Source of the DNA: Chitinilyticum aquatile DSM 21506
GTDB taxonomy: Bacteria; Pseudomonadota; Gammaproteobacteria; Burkholderiales; Chitinibacteraceae
Reading direction: 5' to 3'
DNA length: 64,000 bases
Assembly: GCF_000430805.1 (NCBI RefSeq)
Contig: NZ_KE387260.1
Span: 236,460 to 300,459 of the forward strand
Under the pieces are notes generated by a model that was not told the origin of the DNA, searched no databases, and was given only the letters and a program-made list of their open reading frames with translations. The translations under genes were made by a program, and so were the position numbers. Position 1 is the first letter of the stretch, and each line of letters begins with the position of its first letter. This document shows, piece after piece, positions 54,892 through 63,761 of this stretch.

Positions 54892-55325
54892 ACATTTCTC
54901 CATAATCCAGGCGGGCAGAATAACAGTGCCGCTGTCGCTGTGCATGGAAAACGACATCCATCTCCTGCATGCCAGCCCCTCGCCCAAGCAGGGCCGCGAC
55001 TCCCGCTTTTATTGCTGGCAGAACCATTCCGCACCTGGCAAGCCACGATCTCCGCCCGCGCACGTCACGGCCCCCATCGGCACCGGCAAGCGCATTGCCG
55101 CCAGTGTCTGCTGAAAACAACACCGGATGAAGTGTCAGCCTACGGTCATACGGGGCGCGAGAGGCATGCCAGCTGACAAGACAGCGACAGATCCAGTCAT
55201 ATCATAAAGCACTTAATTTCTTATTTTTATCAATAGCTTGTCATGCTCCGTCATGCGTTGAACAATGCCCTGCGGGCAGCAGACCCGCAATGACAATGAC
55301 CGTTTGATGGAATGGAGGAGTACGC
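54892..55325. other. 434-nt region upstream of the chitinase gene
   Basis: No convincing gene. A 56-codon ORF (54944-55114) lacks recognisable features. The 3' half becomes AT-rich (about 55195-55236), suitable for the chitinase promoter, and includes a TTGTCATGCTCCGTCATG direct repeat (about 55238-55255) and a GCGGG/CCCGC hairpin close to 55270-55290. A GGAGG ribosome site precedes the chitinase ATG. Confidence 0.6.
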
Positions 55326-57350
55326 ATGACTGCACGTTCATCGCGCGGGCGCTCGCGCCTGTCGCTCACCCTCGCCGCGCTGCTGATTTCAGCACTGGCG
55401 CATGCCGCGCCGCAATGGCAGGAAGGCAACACGTACACGGCGGGCACCGTCGTCAGCTTCAATGGCCACGACTACAAGGCCCTCGTCACTCACACCGCCT
55501 ATGTCGGCGCCGGCTGGACACCATCCGGTACACCGACGCTGTGGCAGGACATGGGCAGCTCGGGCACGGTTTCGCCCACTCCCACTCCGACGCCAGTGGT
55601 AACGGTGACCCCGACGCAGCTGCCGACATTCACACCGACGCCGACCATCCCGCCCACGGTGACCCCGAGCCAGCCCGCCGGCAATTGCGCCGCGGCCTGG
55701 AATGCCACAACGGCCTATAACGGCGGTGCCTCGGTCAGCTACAACGGCCGCAACTACAGCGCGAAGTGGTGGACGCAGGGCGATGATCCGAGCAAATCGA
55801 CCGAATGGGGCGTCTGGAAAGACCTCGGCCTCTGCGGCGGTACCACCGGCACACCGACGCCACCGGTGACGCCGACACCGACACCCCCGATCTGTCCGAT
55901 GCCGACGCCGATTCCTGGCTTTGTCAGCGCCTACGACCCGACACTGCAATGCCCGAACATCACCATGCCGGCTGGCAGCACGGTCACCTTCCAGCAGGTC
56001 ATTCTCAGCGGCAACACCCTGAGCTGGAAGCTGGACCGCAGTGCGTATTCCGGCACGCCGGCAGTCTGGCGCATCATCATCGGCAAGAATGGCTGGAGCG
56101 GCGACAGCCGTGTCATCAGCGTGGTCGATGATGCCGGGAAGAGCTACTGGACGGGCACCGGCTCGACCAGCGACCGCAGCGTACGCATCCAGGTTTGTGC
56201 TGAAAACTACACGGGCTGCGTCCTGAGCCAGCCGGCCGTACTGGTCGACCCGACTCCGCCCGTCACACCGACACCAACAGTCACGCCGACCGTGACCCCC
56301 ACCGTGACACCGACCGGCACGCCAACTGATCTGCCCAAGCACGTGCTCGTCGGCTATCTGCACGCCAGCTTTGCCAACGGCTCGGGTTACATCCGCATGA
56401 GCGATGTGTCGGACAAGTGGGACATCATCAACCTGTCGTTTGCCGAGCCGACCTCGTCGACCTCCGGCCAAGTCGCCTTCAAGATGTGCCCGGTATCCGA
56501 ATGCCCGAATGTGGAATCGGAAGCCGAATTCATCGCGGCGATCAAGGCCAAGCAGGCACAGGGCAAGAAGGTGCAGATCTCCATCGGTGGCGCCAACGGC
56601 CAGGTTCGTCTGGAAAATGCCGCAGCGGTGACCAGCTTCGTCAATTCGGTTTCCGCCATCATCGACAAATATGGTCTGGATGGTCTGGACGTCGATTTCG
56701 AGGGCCACTCGCTGCAGCTCAATCCCGGTGACAATGATCTGGCCAAGCCGACCACGCCGGTCGTGGTGAACCTGATCAGCGCGCTGAAACAACTGAAGGC
56801 GAAATACGGCAGCAAGTTCACGCTGACCATGGCGCCGGAAACCTTCTTCGTGCAACTGGGCTACAGCTTCTACGGTGGCAATTGCGCGGGTTGCGATACG
56901 CGCGCCGGTGCCTATCTGCCGGTGATCTACGCGATGCGTGACGATCTGACGCTGTTGCACGTGCAGGACTACAACTCCGGGCCGATCACCGGGCTGGACA
57001 ACAGCTATCACACCATGGGCAACGCGGACTTCCACGTCGCCATGACCGACATGCTGCTGACCGGCTTCAAGGTGGCTGGCACGAACTTCCAGTTCCCGGC
57101 ACTGCGTCAGGAGCAGATTGCCATCGGCCTGCCGGCCAACGGCAATGCCGGCGGCGGCTTCACCAGCGTCGCCGACGTGCAAACGGCGCTGGATTGCCTG
57201 ATGAAGGGCACCGGCTGCGGCAACTACAAGCCGCATGCCGTCTACCCGAACCTGCGCGGACTGATGACCTGGTCGGTGAACTGGGACAAGTTCAACAGCT
57301 TTGAATTCAGCACCCAGCACCGCGCCTACTTCGACAAGCTGGCCAAGTAA
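55326..57350 (+). CDS. Secreted multi-modular GH18 chitinase
   Basis: A 674-residue enzyme. A signal peptide (about residues 1-35, ending AHA) is followed by a chitin-binding CBM5/12-like module (QWQEGNTYTAGTVVSFNGHDYKA), a Pro/Thr linker, a second such module (YNGGASVSYNGRNYSAKWWTQ), another linker, a ~110-residue beta-rich module (about 195-305) of unclear type, a linker, and the GH18 domain from about 335. The catalytic DGLDVDFE spans residues 452-459, with Glu459 as acid/base. GGAGG precedes the start. A terminator follows. The enzyme hydrolyses chitin outside the cell. Confidence 0.95.
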   Translation: MTARSSRGRSRLSLTLAALLISALAHAAPQWQEGNTYTAGTVVSFNGHDYKALVTHTAYVGAGWTPSGTPTLWQDMGSSGTVSPTPTPTPVVTVTPTQLPTFTPTPTIPPTVTPSQPAGNCAAAWNATTAYNGGASVSYNGRNYSAKWWTQGDDPSKSTEWGVWKDLGLCGGTTGTPTPPVTPTPTPPICPMPTPIPGFVSAYDPTLQCPNITMPAGSTVTFQQVILSGNTLSWKLDRSAYSGTPAVWRIIIGKNGWSGDSRVISVVDDAGKSYWTGTGSTSDRSVRIQVCAENYTGCVLSQPAVLVDPTPPVTPTPTVTPTVTPTVTPTGTPTDLPKHVLVGYLHASFANGSGYIRMSDVSDKWDIINLSFAEPTSSTSGQVAFKMCPVSECPNVESEAEFIAAIKAKQAQGKKVQISIGGANGQVRLENAAAVTSFVNSVSAIIDKYGLDGLDVDFEGHSLQLNPGDNDLAKPTTPVVVNLISALKQLKAKYGSKFTLTMAPETFFVQLGYSFYGGNCAGCDTRAGAYLPVIYAMRDDLTLLHVQDYNSGPITGLDNSYHTMGNADFHVAMTDMLLTGFKVAGTNFQFPALRQEQIAIGLPANGNAGGGFTSVADVQTALDCLMKGTGCGNYKPHAVYPNLRGLMTWSVNWDKFNSFEFSTQHRAYFDKLAK

Positions 57351-57387
57351 GCCGGCAGTGCCGTAAATAGACCAGAAGTAAAATACA

Positions 57388-57415
57388 CGGGCAGCCTTGC
57401 GGGCTGCCCGTTCTG
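57388..57415 (+). terminator. Intrinsic terminator after the chitinase gene
   Basis: CGGGCAGCC and GGCTGCCCG pair around TTGCG, followed by TTCTGT. It may also serve the convergent methyltransferase gene. Confidence 0.8.
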
Positions 57416-57432
57416 TATTGCGAGGTTGCGAT

Positions 57433-58386
57433 TTACTGTTTGCGCTCGAACACCCAGACGCCCGCCTGCAATTCGGGGGGCAGCACCAGCCGGCTCAGCT
57501 CGGGGGCTTCGCGCCAGACAAATGCGGTCTGCGCCTCGTATTCGCGCCAGTTACCCGTGATAAAGCGCGAGCGGCTACCGATCACGATATAAGTCTCGAC
57601 ACAGCGCTGACGGAACAGCTGTTTTTCGAACACGTTGCCCGAAGGCGGCCAGCAGCAGATCACCACCTGCGGCTGGAAGCGCTGCACGGCGGCAAGCGCA
57701 TCCAGTTTCTGCACCGACTCGGGGTAATTCACCGCGCCCTGCCAGCTGTAATCATCGCTCGCGGTGACGTCCGTGCCGGCGGCAGCCAGAAAGCGGCTCA
57801 GCATGCCATCGCCTGCGGCGATTTCCAGCGTGCGGCGCCCGGCAATCAGCGCGGCCAGTCCGGCGATCAGCTCGCGGCTGTAGAAACACCAGATCCCGCG
57901 CTTTTCCACCAGCGGCATCAGCAGCCGCTTCTGCCCGATAAGCGGCCAGATCAGCCGGAACGTCCGCAGCGAAACGGGCTTGCGCACCAGATCGCGCTCG
58001 AAGAACAGCTTTTGTGCCAGCAGGCCGCTCCACAGATTGAAACGCGCCTTGCCTTTGCTCACGCCCGTCGCTGCGCTGAACGCATGCTGGCGCAGCGCCA
58101 GCTCGGTCAGCCGCAAGCGCACCTGCTGGCTGACAAACAGCGCAAACGCCCGGCCGTCGCGCTCGCCACTCAGAAAACGCGCATCGGGCCGGTGGCGCTG
58201 CGCGGCGCGCGTGATCAGCGCTTTCAGCTCGGCCGGATCGCGGCGCGCAAATACCGCAGCCAGTTCATCCCGCACCGCCAGCCAGTCGTCCGGGCAAGCT
58301 TCAGCCAGTGCGGTGAGGCCGGGATTACGCTGCAGCAAGGCCCAGCGGGCGGCGGTATCCAGCGAAACCGGCATGTCGACGCTCAT
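57433..58386 (-). CDS. SAM-dependent methyltransferase of unknown substrate
   Basis: A 317-residue protein. The C-terminal half carries a Rossmann methyltransferase start, RRTLEIAAGDGMLSRFLAAAG (about residues 184-204), followed by VTASDDYSW and VVICCWPPSGNVFE, which resembles a catalytic Pro-Pro motif of class I enzymes. The N-terminal ~170 residues are helical and not recognised. No neighbour suggests the substrate. The ATG at 58386 is separated from the DUF1289 gene by a PR53 element. Confidence 0.75.
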   Translation of the reverse strand: MSVDMPVSLDTAARWALLQRNPGLTALAEACPDDWLAVRDELAAVFARRDPAELKALITRAAQRHRPDARFLSGERDGRAFALFVSQQVRLRLTELALRQHAFSAATGVSKGKARFNLWSGLLAQKLFFERDLVRKPVSLRTFRLIWPLIGQKRLLMPLVEKRGIWCFYSRELIAGLAALIAGRRTLEIAAGDGMLSRFLAAAGTDVTASDDYSWQGAVNYPESVQKLDALAAVQRFQPQVVICCWPPSGNVFEKQLFRQRCVETYIVIGSRSRFITGNWREYEAQTAFVWREAPELSRLVLPPELQAGVWVFERKQ

Positions 58387-58388
58387 GA

Positions 58389-58447
58389 ATACTCCATCAT
58401 GTATGTGCTCGAAGCCATCGTATTGAAATGGCTACAAGCAGATACCC
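58389..58447 (+). repeat. PR53 palindromic element next to a gene start
   Basis: ATACTC at 58389 and ATACCC at 58442 are 53 nt apart; AGCCAT / ATGGCT is the inner pair. It begins 3 nt upstream of the methyltransferase start, so it forms much of that gene's leader while lying 3' of the DUF1289 gene. Confidence 0.88.
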
Positions 58448-58475
58448 ATAATACAACCCGAAAATCCGGTCGCAA

Positions 58476-58814
58476 CTATCCGTCAATGCGCGCCCGCAGG
58501 CACTGCGGACACAAACAATCTGCGCCGCCACCCAGCGGCAGCGTTGCCGGCAGATCGGCACACCAGCAGCCACCCTCCCTGCCGCCGCTGCCACAGACAA
58601 ACCATTGCCCGCAGGCGCTGCACCGCTTCCCGCCCGGGCGTGGCGGCAGGGCCAGCAGGCGCTGCCAGACGGCCTGCTTTTCCGCATCGCCCATCGCCTG
58701 CCAGCGGGTGATTTCGTCAATCGTGCGGCGGCAGCCGGTGCACACCCCTGCAGCATCAAGTTCACAGCGCTTGATGCAGGGCGATGGCGGCGTGGATAAC
58801 GAGAGGCTTGTCAT
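58476..58814 (-). CDS. DUF1289 and cysteine-rich CWC domain fusion
   Basis: A 112-residue protein with 12 cysteines. The N-terminal DUF1289 motif is SPCIKRCELDAAGVCTGC with RTIDEITRWQ; the second half, KRCSACGQWFVCGSG to CWCADLP and CLCPQCL, matches the cysteine-rich CWC family. Both are probable metal-binding modules of unknown function that more often exist as separate small proteins. Divergent from the binding-protein gene. Confidence 0.85.
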   Translation of the reverse strand: MTSLSLSTPPSPCIKRCELDAAGVCTGCRRTIDEITRWQAMGDAEKQAVWQRLLALPPRPGGKRCSACGQWFVCGSGGREGGCWCADLPATLPLGGGADCLCPQCLRARIDG

Positions 58815-58899
58815 GCCGTCAGTCTAGCAGCACTGCGCAGCCGTCAGATCATGCCTAGACTGGAAATCCGTATACTGCAACGCAATCCGGGAGGCGGCC

Positions 58900-59652
58900 A
58901 TGCGTCACCTGCTCATCCTGCTGCTGCTCGTGCTGGGCCTGGCCGTCACCGGCACGGCACAGGCCGAAGACAAGGAAATCCTCATCTTCGGCGACATTGA
59001 TTACAAGCCAGTATCCTGGCAGGAAAACGGTGAAATGCACGGTCTGGCGGTGGCGGCGGTCGCACATATCCGCCGCAGCACCGGCCTGCCGGTGCGCCTG
59101 GTACTGCAACCGTGGAACCGCAGCTACAAGGCGGCGCTGGCCGGCGAGGGCGGCGTGATCGGTCTGTCGCATACCCGTGAGCGCGCGCAGCTTTTTGACT
59201 ACTCCCCCTTGATCTATGAATCGCAAATCCGCCTGACCATGCTGCAGAACCGAGCCTTCCCCTTTGACGGCGTCCATTCGCTGCGGGGACGGAAAGTCGG
59301 CGGACAACTCGGTGCCAGCTATGGCGAAGAGATCGATAACGCGGTCAAGACCGGCAGCATCACCATGATCCGCGACACCAGCATTGAAGTCCGCCTGCGC
59401 AATCTGCTCGCCGGCAATATCGACTGCATTCTGATGTCGTCCAACGTGAAAGCGCTGGAAGACGCCGTGCGCGAAGTGCAGCGCACCGACCCCGAACTGA
59501 TGGCGCGCGCGGGCAAGCTGGTGACGCTGGATAAACCAGTACAAAGCGACCCCGTCTACCTCGCCTTCCGCAAGGACAGCCTGCCGCCGGAAATCCGCCA
59601 GCGTATTTTCGACGCGCTGAGCCGATGGAAAGTCCCTGCGCAATATCAGTAA
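58900..59652 (+). CDS. Periplasmic substrate-binding protein (SBP_bac_3-like)
   Basis: A 250-residue protein with a signal peptide (MRHLLILLLLVLGLAVTGTAQA). The fold of family 3 solute-binding proteins is suggested by FGDIDYKPVSWQENGEMHGLAVAAVAHI, QPWNRSYKAALAGEGGVIGLSHTRERAQLFDYSPLIYE and the final FDALSRWK. No transporter permease or ATPase lies nearby, so it may be an orphan sensor-type or amino-acid-binding protein. GGGAGGCGG precedes the start. Confidence 0.82.
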   Translation: MRHLLILLLLVLGLAVTGTAQAEDKEILIFGDIDYKPVSWQENGEMHGLAVAAVAHIRRSTGLPVRLVLQPWNRSYKAALAGEGGVIGLSHTRERAQLFDYSPLIYESQIRLTMLQNRAFPFDGVHSLRGRKVGGQLGASYGEEIDNAVKTGSITMIRDTSIEVRLRNLLAGNIDCILMSSNVKALEDAVREVQRTDPELMARAGKLVTLDKPVQSDPVYLAFRKDSLPPEIRQRIFDALSRWKVPAQYQ

Positions 59653-59733
59653 GCACGCGCCCGCCGGCTGCCAAATCGGCGGCCAGCTGCTAGACTGCGC
59701 CCTTCTCTGCGGTTCAAGACGAAGGACGACGAT

Positions 59734-61032
59734 ATGACTACGCGCGTGCTGACCGGCGTTACCACGACCGGCACTCCCCACCTTGGCAACTACGTCGGCG
59801 CGATCCGCCCGGCCATCGAAGCCAGCCGCAAGGCCGATGTGGATGCGTTTTTCTTTCTGGCCGACTATCACGCGCTGATCAAGTGCGATGATCCGGCACG
59901 CATCGAACGCTCGCGCATCGAAATCGCCGCCACCTGGCTGGCCGCCGGCCTCGACCCGGAACGCGTGACCTTCTACCGCCAGAGCGACGTGCCGGAGATC
60001 ACCGAACTCAACTGGCTTTTGACCTGCGTCACCGCCAAGGGCCAGATGAACCGCGCGCATGCCTACAAGGCCAGCACCGACATCAACGAAGCGGCCGGCG
60101 AAGACCCCGATCACGGCGTGACCATGGGCCTGTTCTGCTACCCGATCCTGATGGCGGCGGACATCCTGATGTTCAACGCGCACAAGATTCCGGTCGGCCG
60201 CGACCAGATCCAGCACATCGAAATGGCGCGCGATGTCGCTGCCCGCTTCAATCACACCTTCGGGCAGGGGCGCGAACTCTTCGTGCTGCCGGAAGCGCAC
60301 ATCGAGGAACACGTGGCCACGCTGCCAGGGCTCGATGGCCGCAAGATGAGCAAGTCCTACGACAATACCATTCCGCTGTTCGAAGGCGGCGCGAAGGCCA
60401 TCAAGGATGCCATCGCCCGCATCGTCACCGATTCGAAACTGCCGGGCGAGCCGAAAGACCCGGACAATTCGCACCTCGTGACCATCTATGAAGCCTTCGC
60501 CAGTGCCGGTGAAGTGGCGGCCTTCCGCGCCGCGCTGATGGCTGGCCTCGGCTGGGGCGAAGCCAAGCAGCAGCTGGTGCAGCTGATCGAGCGAGAAATC
60601 GCGCCGATGCGCGCCCGCTATGAAGCGCTGATGGCCAATCCGGAACAGATTGAAGAATTGCTGCAGATCGGCGCACAGAAGGCGCGGGCAATTGCCACGC
60701 CTTTCCTCACCGAACTGCGTCATGCTGTTGGCCTGCGCCGCTTCAATGCCATCGCCAAACCGGCTGACCACGCCGAGAAAGCAAAGGCGGCGCTGCCGCT
60801 CTTCAAGCAGTACCGCGAGGCCGATGGCCGCTTCTACTTCAAGCTCACCAGCCACGATGGCCGCGTACTGCTGCAAAGCGCAGCCTTCGACGCCGGCCGT
60901 GATGCCGGACAGTGGGTAGGCAAGCTGAAGAAGGAAGGCGCAGCGGCGCTGAATGATGCACCGGTCAGCCTGGGTGACGGCATTGCACATGCCGATGTCG
61001 CCGCAGCGCTGGCGCTGCTGGCCGCCGAGTAA
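59734..61032 (+). CDS. trpS: Tryptophanyl-tRNA synthetase
   Basis: TrpRS (432 residues), class I. The HIGH-like motif is [10 protein letters not shown] (about residues 14-23), and KMSKS is in [10 protein letters not shown] (about 204-208). A C-terminal extension of about 90 residues ([30 protein letters not shown]) beyond the ~340-residue enzyme is common in betaproteobacterial TrpS. The ATG at 59734 is clear. Terminator and PR53 copy follow. Confidence 0.96.
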   Translation: MTTRVLTGVTTTGTPHLGNYVGAIRPAIEASRKADVDAFFFLADYHALIKCDDPARIERSRIEIAATWLAAGLDPERVTFYRQSDVPEITELNWLLTCVTAKGQMNRAHAYKASTDINEAAGEDPDHGVTMGLFCYPILMAADILMFNAHKIPVGRDQIQHIEMARDVAARFNHTFGQGRELFVLPEAHIEEHVATLPGLDGRKMSKSYDNTIPLFEGGAKAIKDAIARIVTDSKLPGEPKDPDNSHLVTIYEAFASAGEVAAFRAALMAGLGWGEAKQQLVQLIEREIAPMRARYEALMANPEQIEELLQIGAQKARAIATPFLTELRHAVGLRRFNAIAKPADHAEKAKAALPLFKQYREADGRFYFKLTSHDGRVLLQSAAFDAGRDAGQWVGKLKKEGAAALNDAPVSLGDGIAHADVAAALALLAAE

Positions 61033-61051
61033 GCGCGCCACGCCCGCTCAG

Positions 61052-61073
61052 GCCGCCCTACGGGGCGGCTTTT
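61052..61073 (+). terminator. Intrinsic terminator after trpS
   Basis: GCCGCCC and GGGCGGC pair around TACG, followed by TTTTA. Confidence 0.8.
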
Positions 61074-61102
61074 AAATGTGCCTTATGCCGCAACAAAATG
61101 GC

Positions 61103-61151
61103 GGGTATACACCCTTGACCATTTCATTGAAATAGCCTCAGGCGCATACCC
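61103..61151 (+). repeat. PR53 palindromic element
   Basis: GGGTAT and ATACCC are exact 49-nt ends; the inner pair ACCATTT / AAATAG around CATTG is partly decayed. It lies 3' of trpS, after the terminator. Confidence 0.85.
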
Positions 61152-61193
61152 ATAAATGTATCTGATTATACTTCTCTTTCAGAAAGCCTTTTT

Positions 61194-61275
61194 CGTCATG
61201 CGCGCGTAGGCGGGCATCCAGAGCAAAGCTTGGCTTCACGCCGCTATCTGGATTCCCGCTTTCGCGGGAATGACG
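61194..61275 (+). repeat. ATTCCCGC-type dispersed palindromic repeat
   Basis: CGTCATGCGCGCG at the left; CTGGATTCCCGCTTTCGCGG and ATGACG at the right. It has the same 82-nt length and ends as the copy at 27555-27636 but is inverted relative to it. Confidence 0.85.
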
Positions 61276-61308
61276 CTTCTGAAACAGGGACATAATCAGG
61301 TAAATGTA

Positions 61309-62943
61309 TCAGGCCAGCGTATCCATTTCGGCATCCAGCAGACCATCTGGGGCCAGCCGAATGCAGTTGCGTCCGTCTGCCTTCGCCTTGTAGAGCGCAC
61401 GATCCGCCGCGCGCAGCAGGCTTTTTTCATCGGCACCGTGGAGTGGACAGCAGGCAATGCCGGCCGAGAAGGTCAGGCCGGTCAGATCGCCGCCAACACC
61501 ACGGATGTGCTGGCTGGCATAACAGCGCTGCAGTTGCTCGACACACTGCTGCGCCATCACGAGATCGATGTCGGCAAGAACCAGGCAGAATTCCTCGCCA
61601 CCATAGCGCGCCGAAAAATCCACCGCCCGCAGGCCCGTGCGCAGCACGCCGGCCAGCGTCACGAGCACCGCATCGCCCACGGCATGGCCGTGCCGGTCGT
61701 TGACCGCCTTGAAAAAATCCAGATCGATCATGACCACGCAAACCGAATACTGCTGGCGTTGCGCCCGCTGCAATTCGATCGGCAGGGTTTCGTGCAGATA
61801 ACGGCGGTTGTACAGATAGGTCAGCGGGTCGCGGGTGGCCTGCTCCTGCAGCTGGAACTGCAGGCTTTCCACCTCGACCATCCGGATTGCCAGTTCCTGG
61901 TTGAGCAGTTCCATGTCCGCGCGCGCGGCTTCGGCCTCGGCCTGCCGGCGCAGCGCAATATCACGCTCGGCCGCCGTCTTGGCCGCGGCACGCTCCAGTT
62001 CGTGCGTCCAGTGCAGAAAAAAGCGATAGCCAAGAAAGACCATCGCCAGAAACAGCACCGTCATCACCCAGTACACGGCAATCGTCGACTCCCGCGTAAC
62101 CAGCGCCAGGTGCTGCCAATCGGCCAGCGAGTTGGGCTGGCTGATGCGCAGGCTGCCGGTGCTGAAAAACAGCGACAGCCACAGGAAACCCAGCACGCCC
62201 AGCACGCCCAGCGCCGAGGTGAGCAGCAAGCGCCATTTTTCCATCAGCCGGATCTGCGGCTGCGGAAAATGCTGCATTCGCCAGCGCAACACGGCCGGGC
62301 TGGCCAGCGCCATGATCGGGCCATTGATCAGGCTTGCCTGCAGAAAGCCCCCCAGCCACCAGCCCTGCCAGATTCCAAACAAGCCCGCATCGCCCAGCTG
62401 GCTGGTATGGCTCCACACGAACGAGCCTGTGGCACTGAACACGCTGGCAATGAAACAGATGGCCATGAAGAAGAGCCACTGGCTCGCGGTATTGAGCACC
62501 ACCGGCATCTGGATTGCGCGATACACCGTACCGATGACCAGCAGGCCCAGCGGATCGGCCAGCCCGAACAGAAGCGCCCACTGCAGCGGCATGCCGGAAT
62601 AGAGCGCCAGAACGAAGGTCGACAAATAGGCGGGAATGGCCCCCCAGATCACACCGAACCACATCACCCACAACAGGCAGAGAATCATGGGGGGATAGAC
62701 CGTGACATGCAGGTCGGTGCCGCCGAAATGCATGGAGATGGCAAACCATTGCCATTGCACGACCAGCAGGCCGAAAACGATGCACACCAGCAGATTCAGA
62801 ATCCACAGCAGCGCCAAACGCTGGACGGCGGGCTGCTGCCAGTGCCGCAGGATGCGCAGCGGCAAACCCTGGCTGGCACGCGGCTGGCCTGGCACGGACG
62901 CAAACAGCGGTACGGATTCCAGAAGGCCATCACGCACGGGCAC
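61309..62943 (-). CDS. MASE1-like membrane diguanylate cyclase
   Basis: A 544-residue protein. About eight to ten transmembrane helices (residues 40-325) form a MASE1-like sensor; SMHFGGTDLHVTVYPPMILCLLWVMWFGVIWGAIPAYL fits that domain. A coiled-coil of about 40 residues leads to the GGDEF domain. The active-site loop is RYGGEEF (about 447-451), so c-di-GMP synthesis is expected, and RAVD five residues before it is an intact inhibitory I-site. GTG at 62943 with AGGGA upstream is a likely start. It may feed c-di-GMP control of pili or motility. Confidence 0.88.
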   Translation of the reverse strand: MPVRDGLLESVPLFASVPGQPRASQGLPLRILRHWQQPAVQRLALLWILNLLVCIVFGLLVVQWQWFAISMHFGGTDLHVTVYPPMILCLLWVMWFGVIWGAIPAYLSTFVLALYSGMPLQWALLFGLADPLGLLVIGTVYRAIQMPVVLNTASQWLFFMAICFIASVFSATGSFVWSHTSQLGDAGLFGIWQGWWLGGFLQASLINGPIMALASPAVLRWRMQHFPQPQIRLMEKWRLLLTSALGVLGVLGFLWLSLFFSTGSLRISQPNSLADWQHLALVTRESTIAVYWVMTVLFLAMVFLGYRFFLHWTHELERAAAKTAAERDIALRRQAEAEAARADMELLNQELAIRMVEVESLQFQLQEQATRDPLTYLYNRRYLHETLPIELQRAQRQQYSVCVVMIDLDFFKAVNDRHGHAVGDAVLVTLAGVLRTGLRAVDFSARYGGEEFCLVLADIDLVMAQQCVEQLQRCYASQHIRGVGGDLTGLTFSAGIACCPLHGADEKSLLRAADRALYKAKADGRNCIRLAPDGLLDAEMDTLA

Positions 62944-63038
62944 GGCAATTCCCTGATTTTATTTGGATATTCAGGTATAGCCAGTTCCGGCATGGCTTGG
63001 CAAGCAATTTTTTACATTAGCAGTAATAATTTGGCAAA

Positions 63039-63055
63039 CGCTTGCGACGCAAGCG
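63039..63055 (-). terminator. Possible terminator hairpin after the MqnB-like gene
   Basis: CGCTTGCG and CGCAAGCG are perfect complements one nucleotide apart, followed on the minus strand by TTTGCC. The T-tract is short. Confidence 0.4.
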
Positions 63056-63056
63056 A

Positions 63057-63656
63057 TCAACCAGCTTGCAGCAGCCAGTCGATGAATTCATGCAGACCGC
63101 CGGCCAGATTGCGGATCGAGGCATCGAAATCCCAGGCCTCCTCGTCCAGTGTCACGCGATTGGAAATCGAGCGTACTTCGTAGAAGCGCTGGTTTTCCTG
63201 CAGGCAGACGTGGAAAAAGGCGGCCCCTTCCATGTTTTCCAGATCGATGCCGGCAGTCGGAGCAAACGGTGCCATGGCTGCATTCAGCGAATTGCCGTGC
63301 GCATGCGGCAACGGTTCCTGCCCGGTAAGCCAGGGGCAGGGGCGCACCTTGCTCACATCAAATTCCATATCGATATCGACATCCGCCAGATGCCGGAAGC
63401 CGTCCTTGCCGAAAAAGCCCAGGTCGGCCTCCTGCTCGCTGGCCACCAGTACGGTATCACCGACCTGCAGCCTTGAGCCGGGATAGACGCCGGCGATGCC
63501 GGCCAGAATCAGCACATCGGGGCGGGAATCCGCCAGCAGCCTGGTCGTCGCATGGGCCGCGCGTGTCAGCCCGACTCCGCAATAGGCCACGCTGGCGGCA
63601 GGATGCGAAAAATGGCGCGCCTCGGTCGAGGTCGGAAACAGCACGGTGATGTTCAT
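63057..63656 (-). CDS. Nucleosidase of the futalosine hydrolase (MqnB)/PNP family
   Basis: A 199-residue member of the PNP/MTA-SAH nucleosidase superfamily. VLILAGIAGVYPGSRLQVGDTVLVASEQEADLGFFGKDGF and IDLENMEGAAFFHVC with RSISNRV are typical of futalosine hydrolases, which release hypoxanthine from futalosine in the alternative menaquinone pathway. Other mqn genes are not in the window, and most relatives are ubiquinone users, so another 6-aminopurine-nucleoside substrate is possible. Confidence 0.75.
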   Translation of the reverse strand: MNITVLFPTSTEARHFSHPAASVAYCGVGLTRAAHATTRLLADSRPDVLILAGIAGVYPGSRLQVGDTVLVASEQEADLGFFGKDGFRHLADVDIDMEFDVSKVRPCPWLTGQEPLPHAHGNSLNAAMAPFAPTAGIDLENMEGAAFFHVCLQENQRFYEVRSISNRVTLDEEAWDFDASIRNLAGGLHEFIDWLLQAG

Positions 63657-63761
63657 CGTGAAAGTCCGGTGGATGAAAGCACCAGTTTACGCCAGGTTGG
63701 GGTTTCCTTTCTTTCCTGACAGGGCGTTCTACGATAAGAAGCTGGCAACAAGGAATCCGCA

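Noticed and set aside
54944-55114. A 56-codon ORF between the S4 gene and chitinase
   Set aside because: No ribosome site, no motif, and low-complexity composition; kept as non-coding.
55238-55255. Second Pho-box-like direct repeat upstream of the chitinase
   Set aside because: The half-sites are 10 rather than 11 nt apart and there is no independent reason to expect PhoB control.
55389-57320. A 643-codon open frame antisense to the chitinase
   Set aside because: It mirrors the chitinase codons, with Arg/Gly/Ala repeats opposite the Pro/Thr linkers. No domain or start context supports it.
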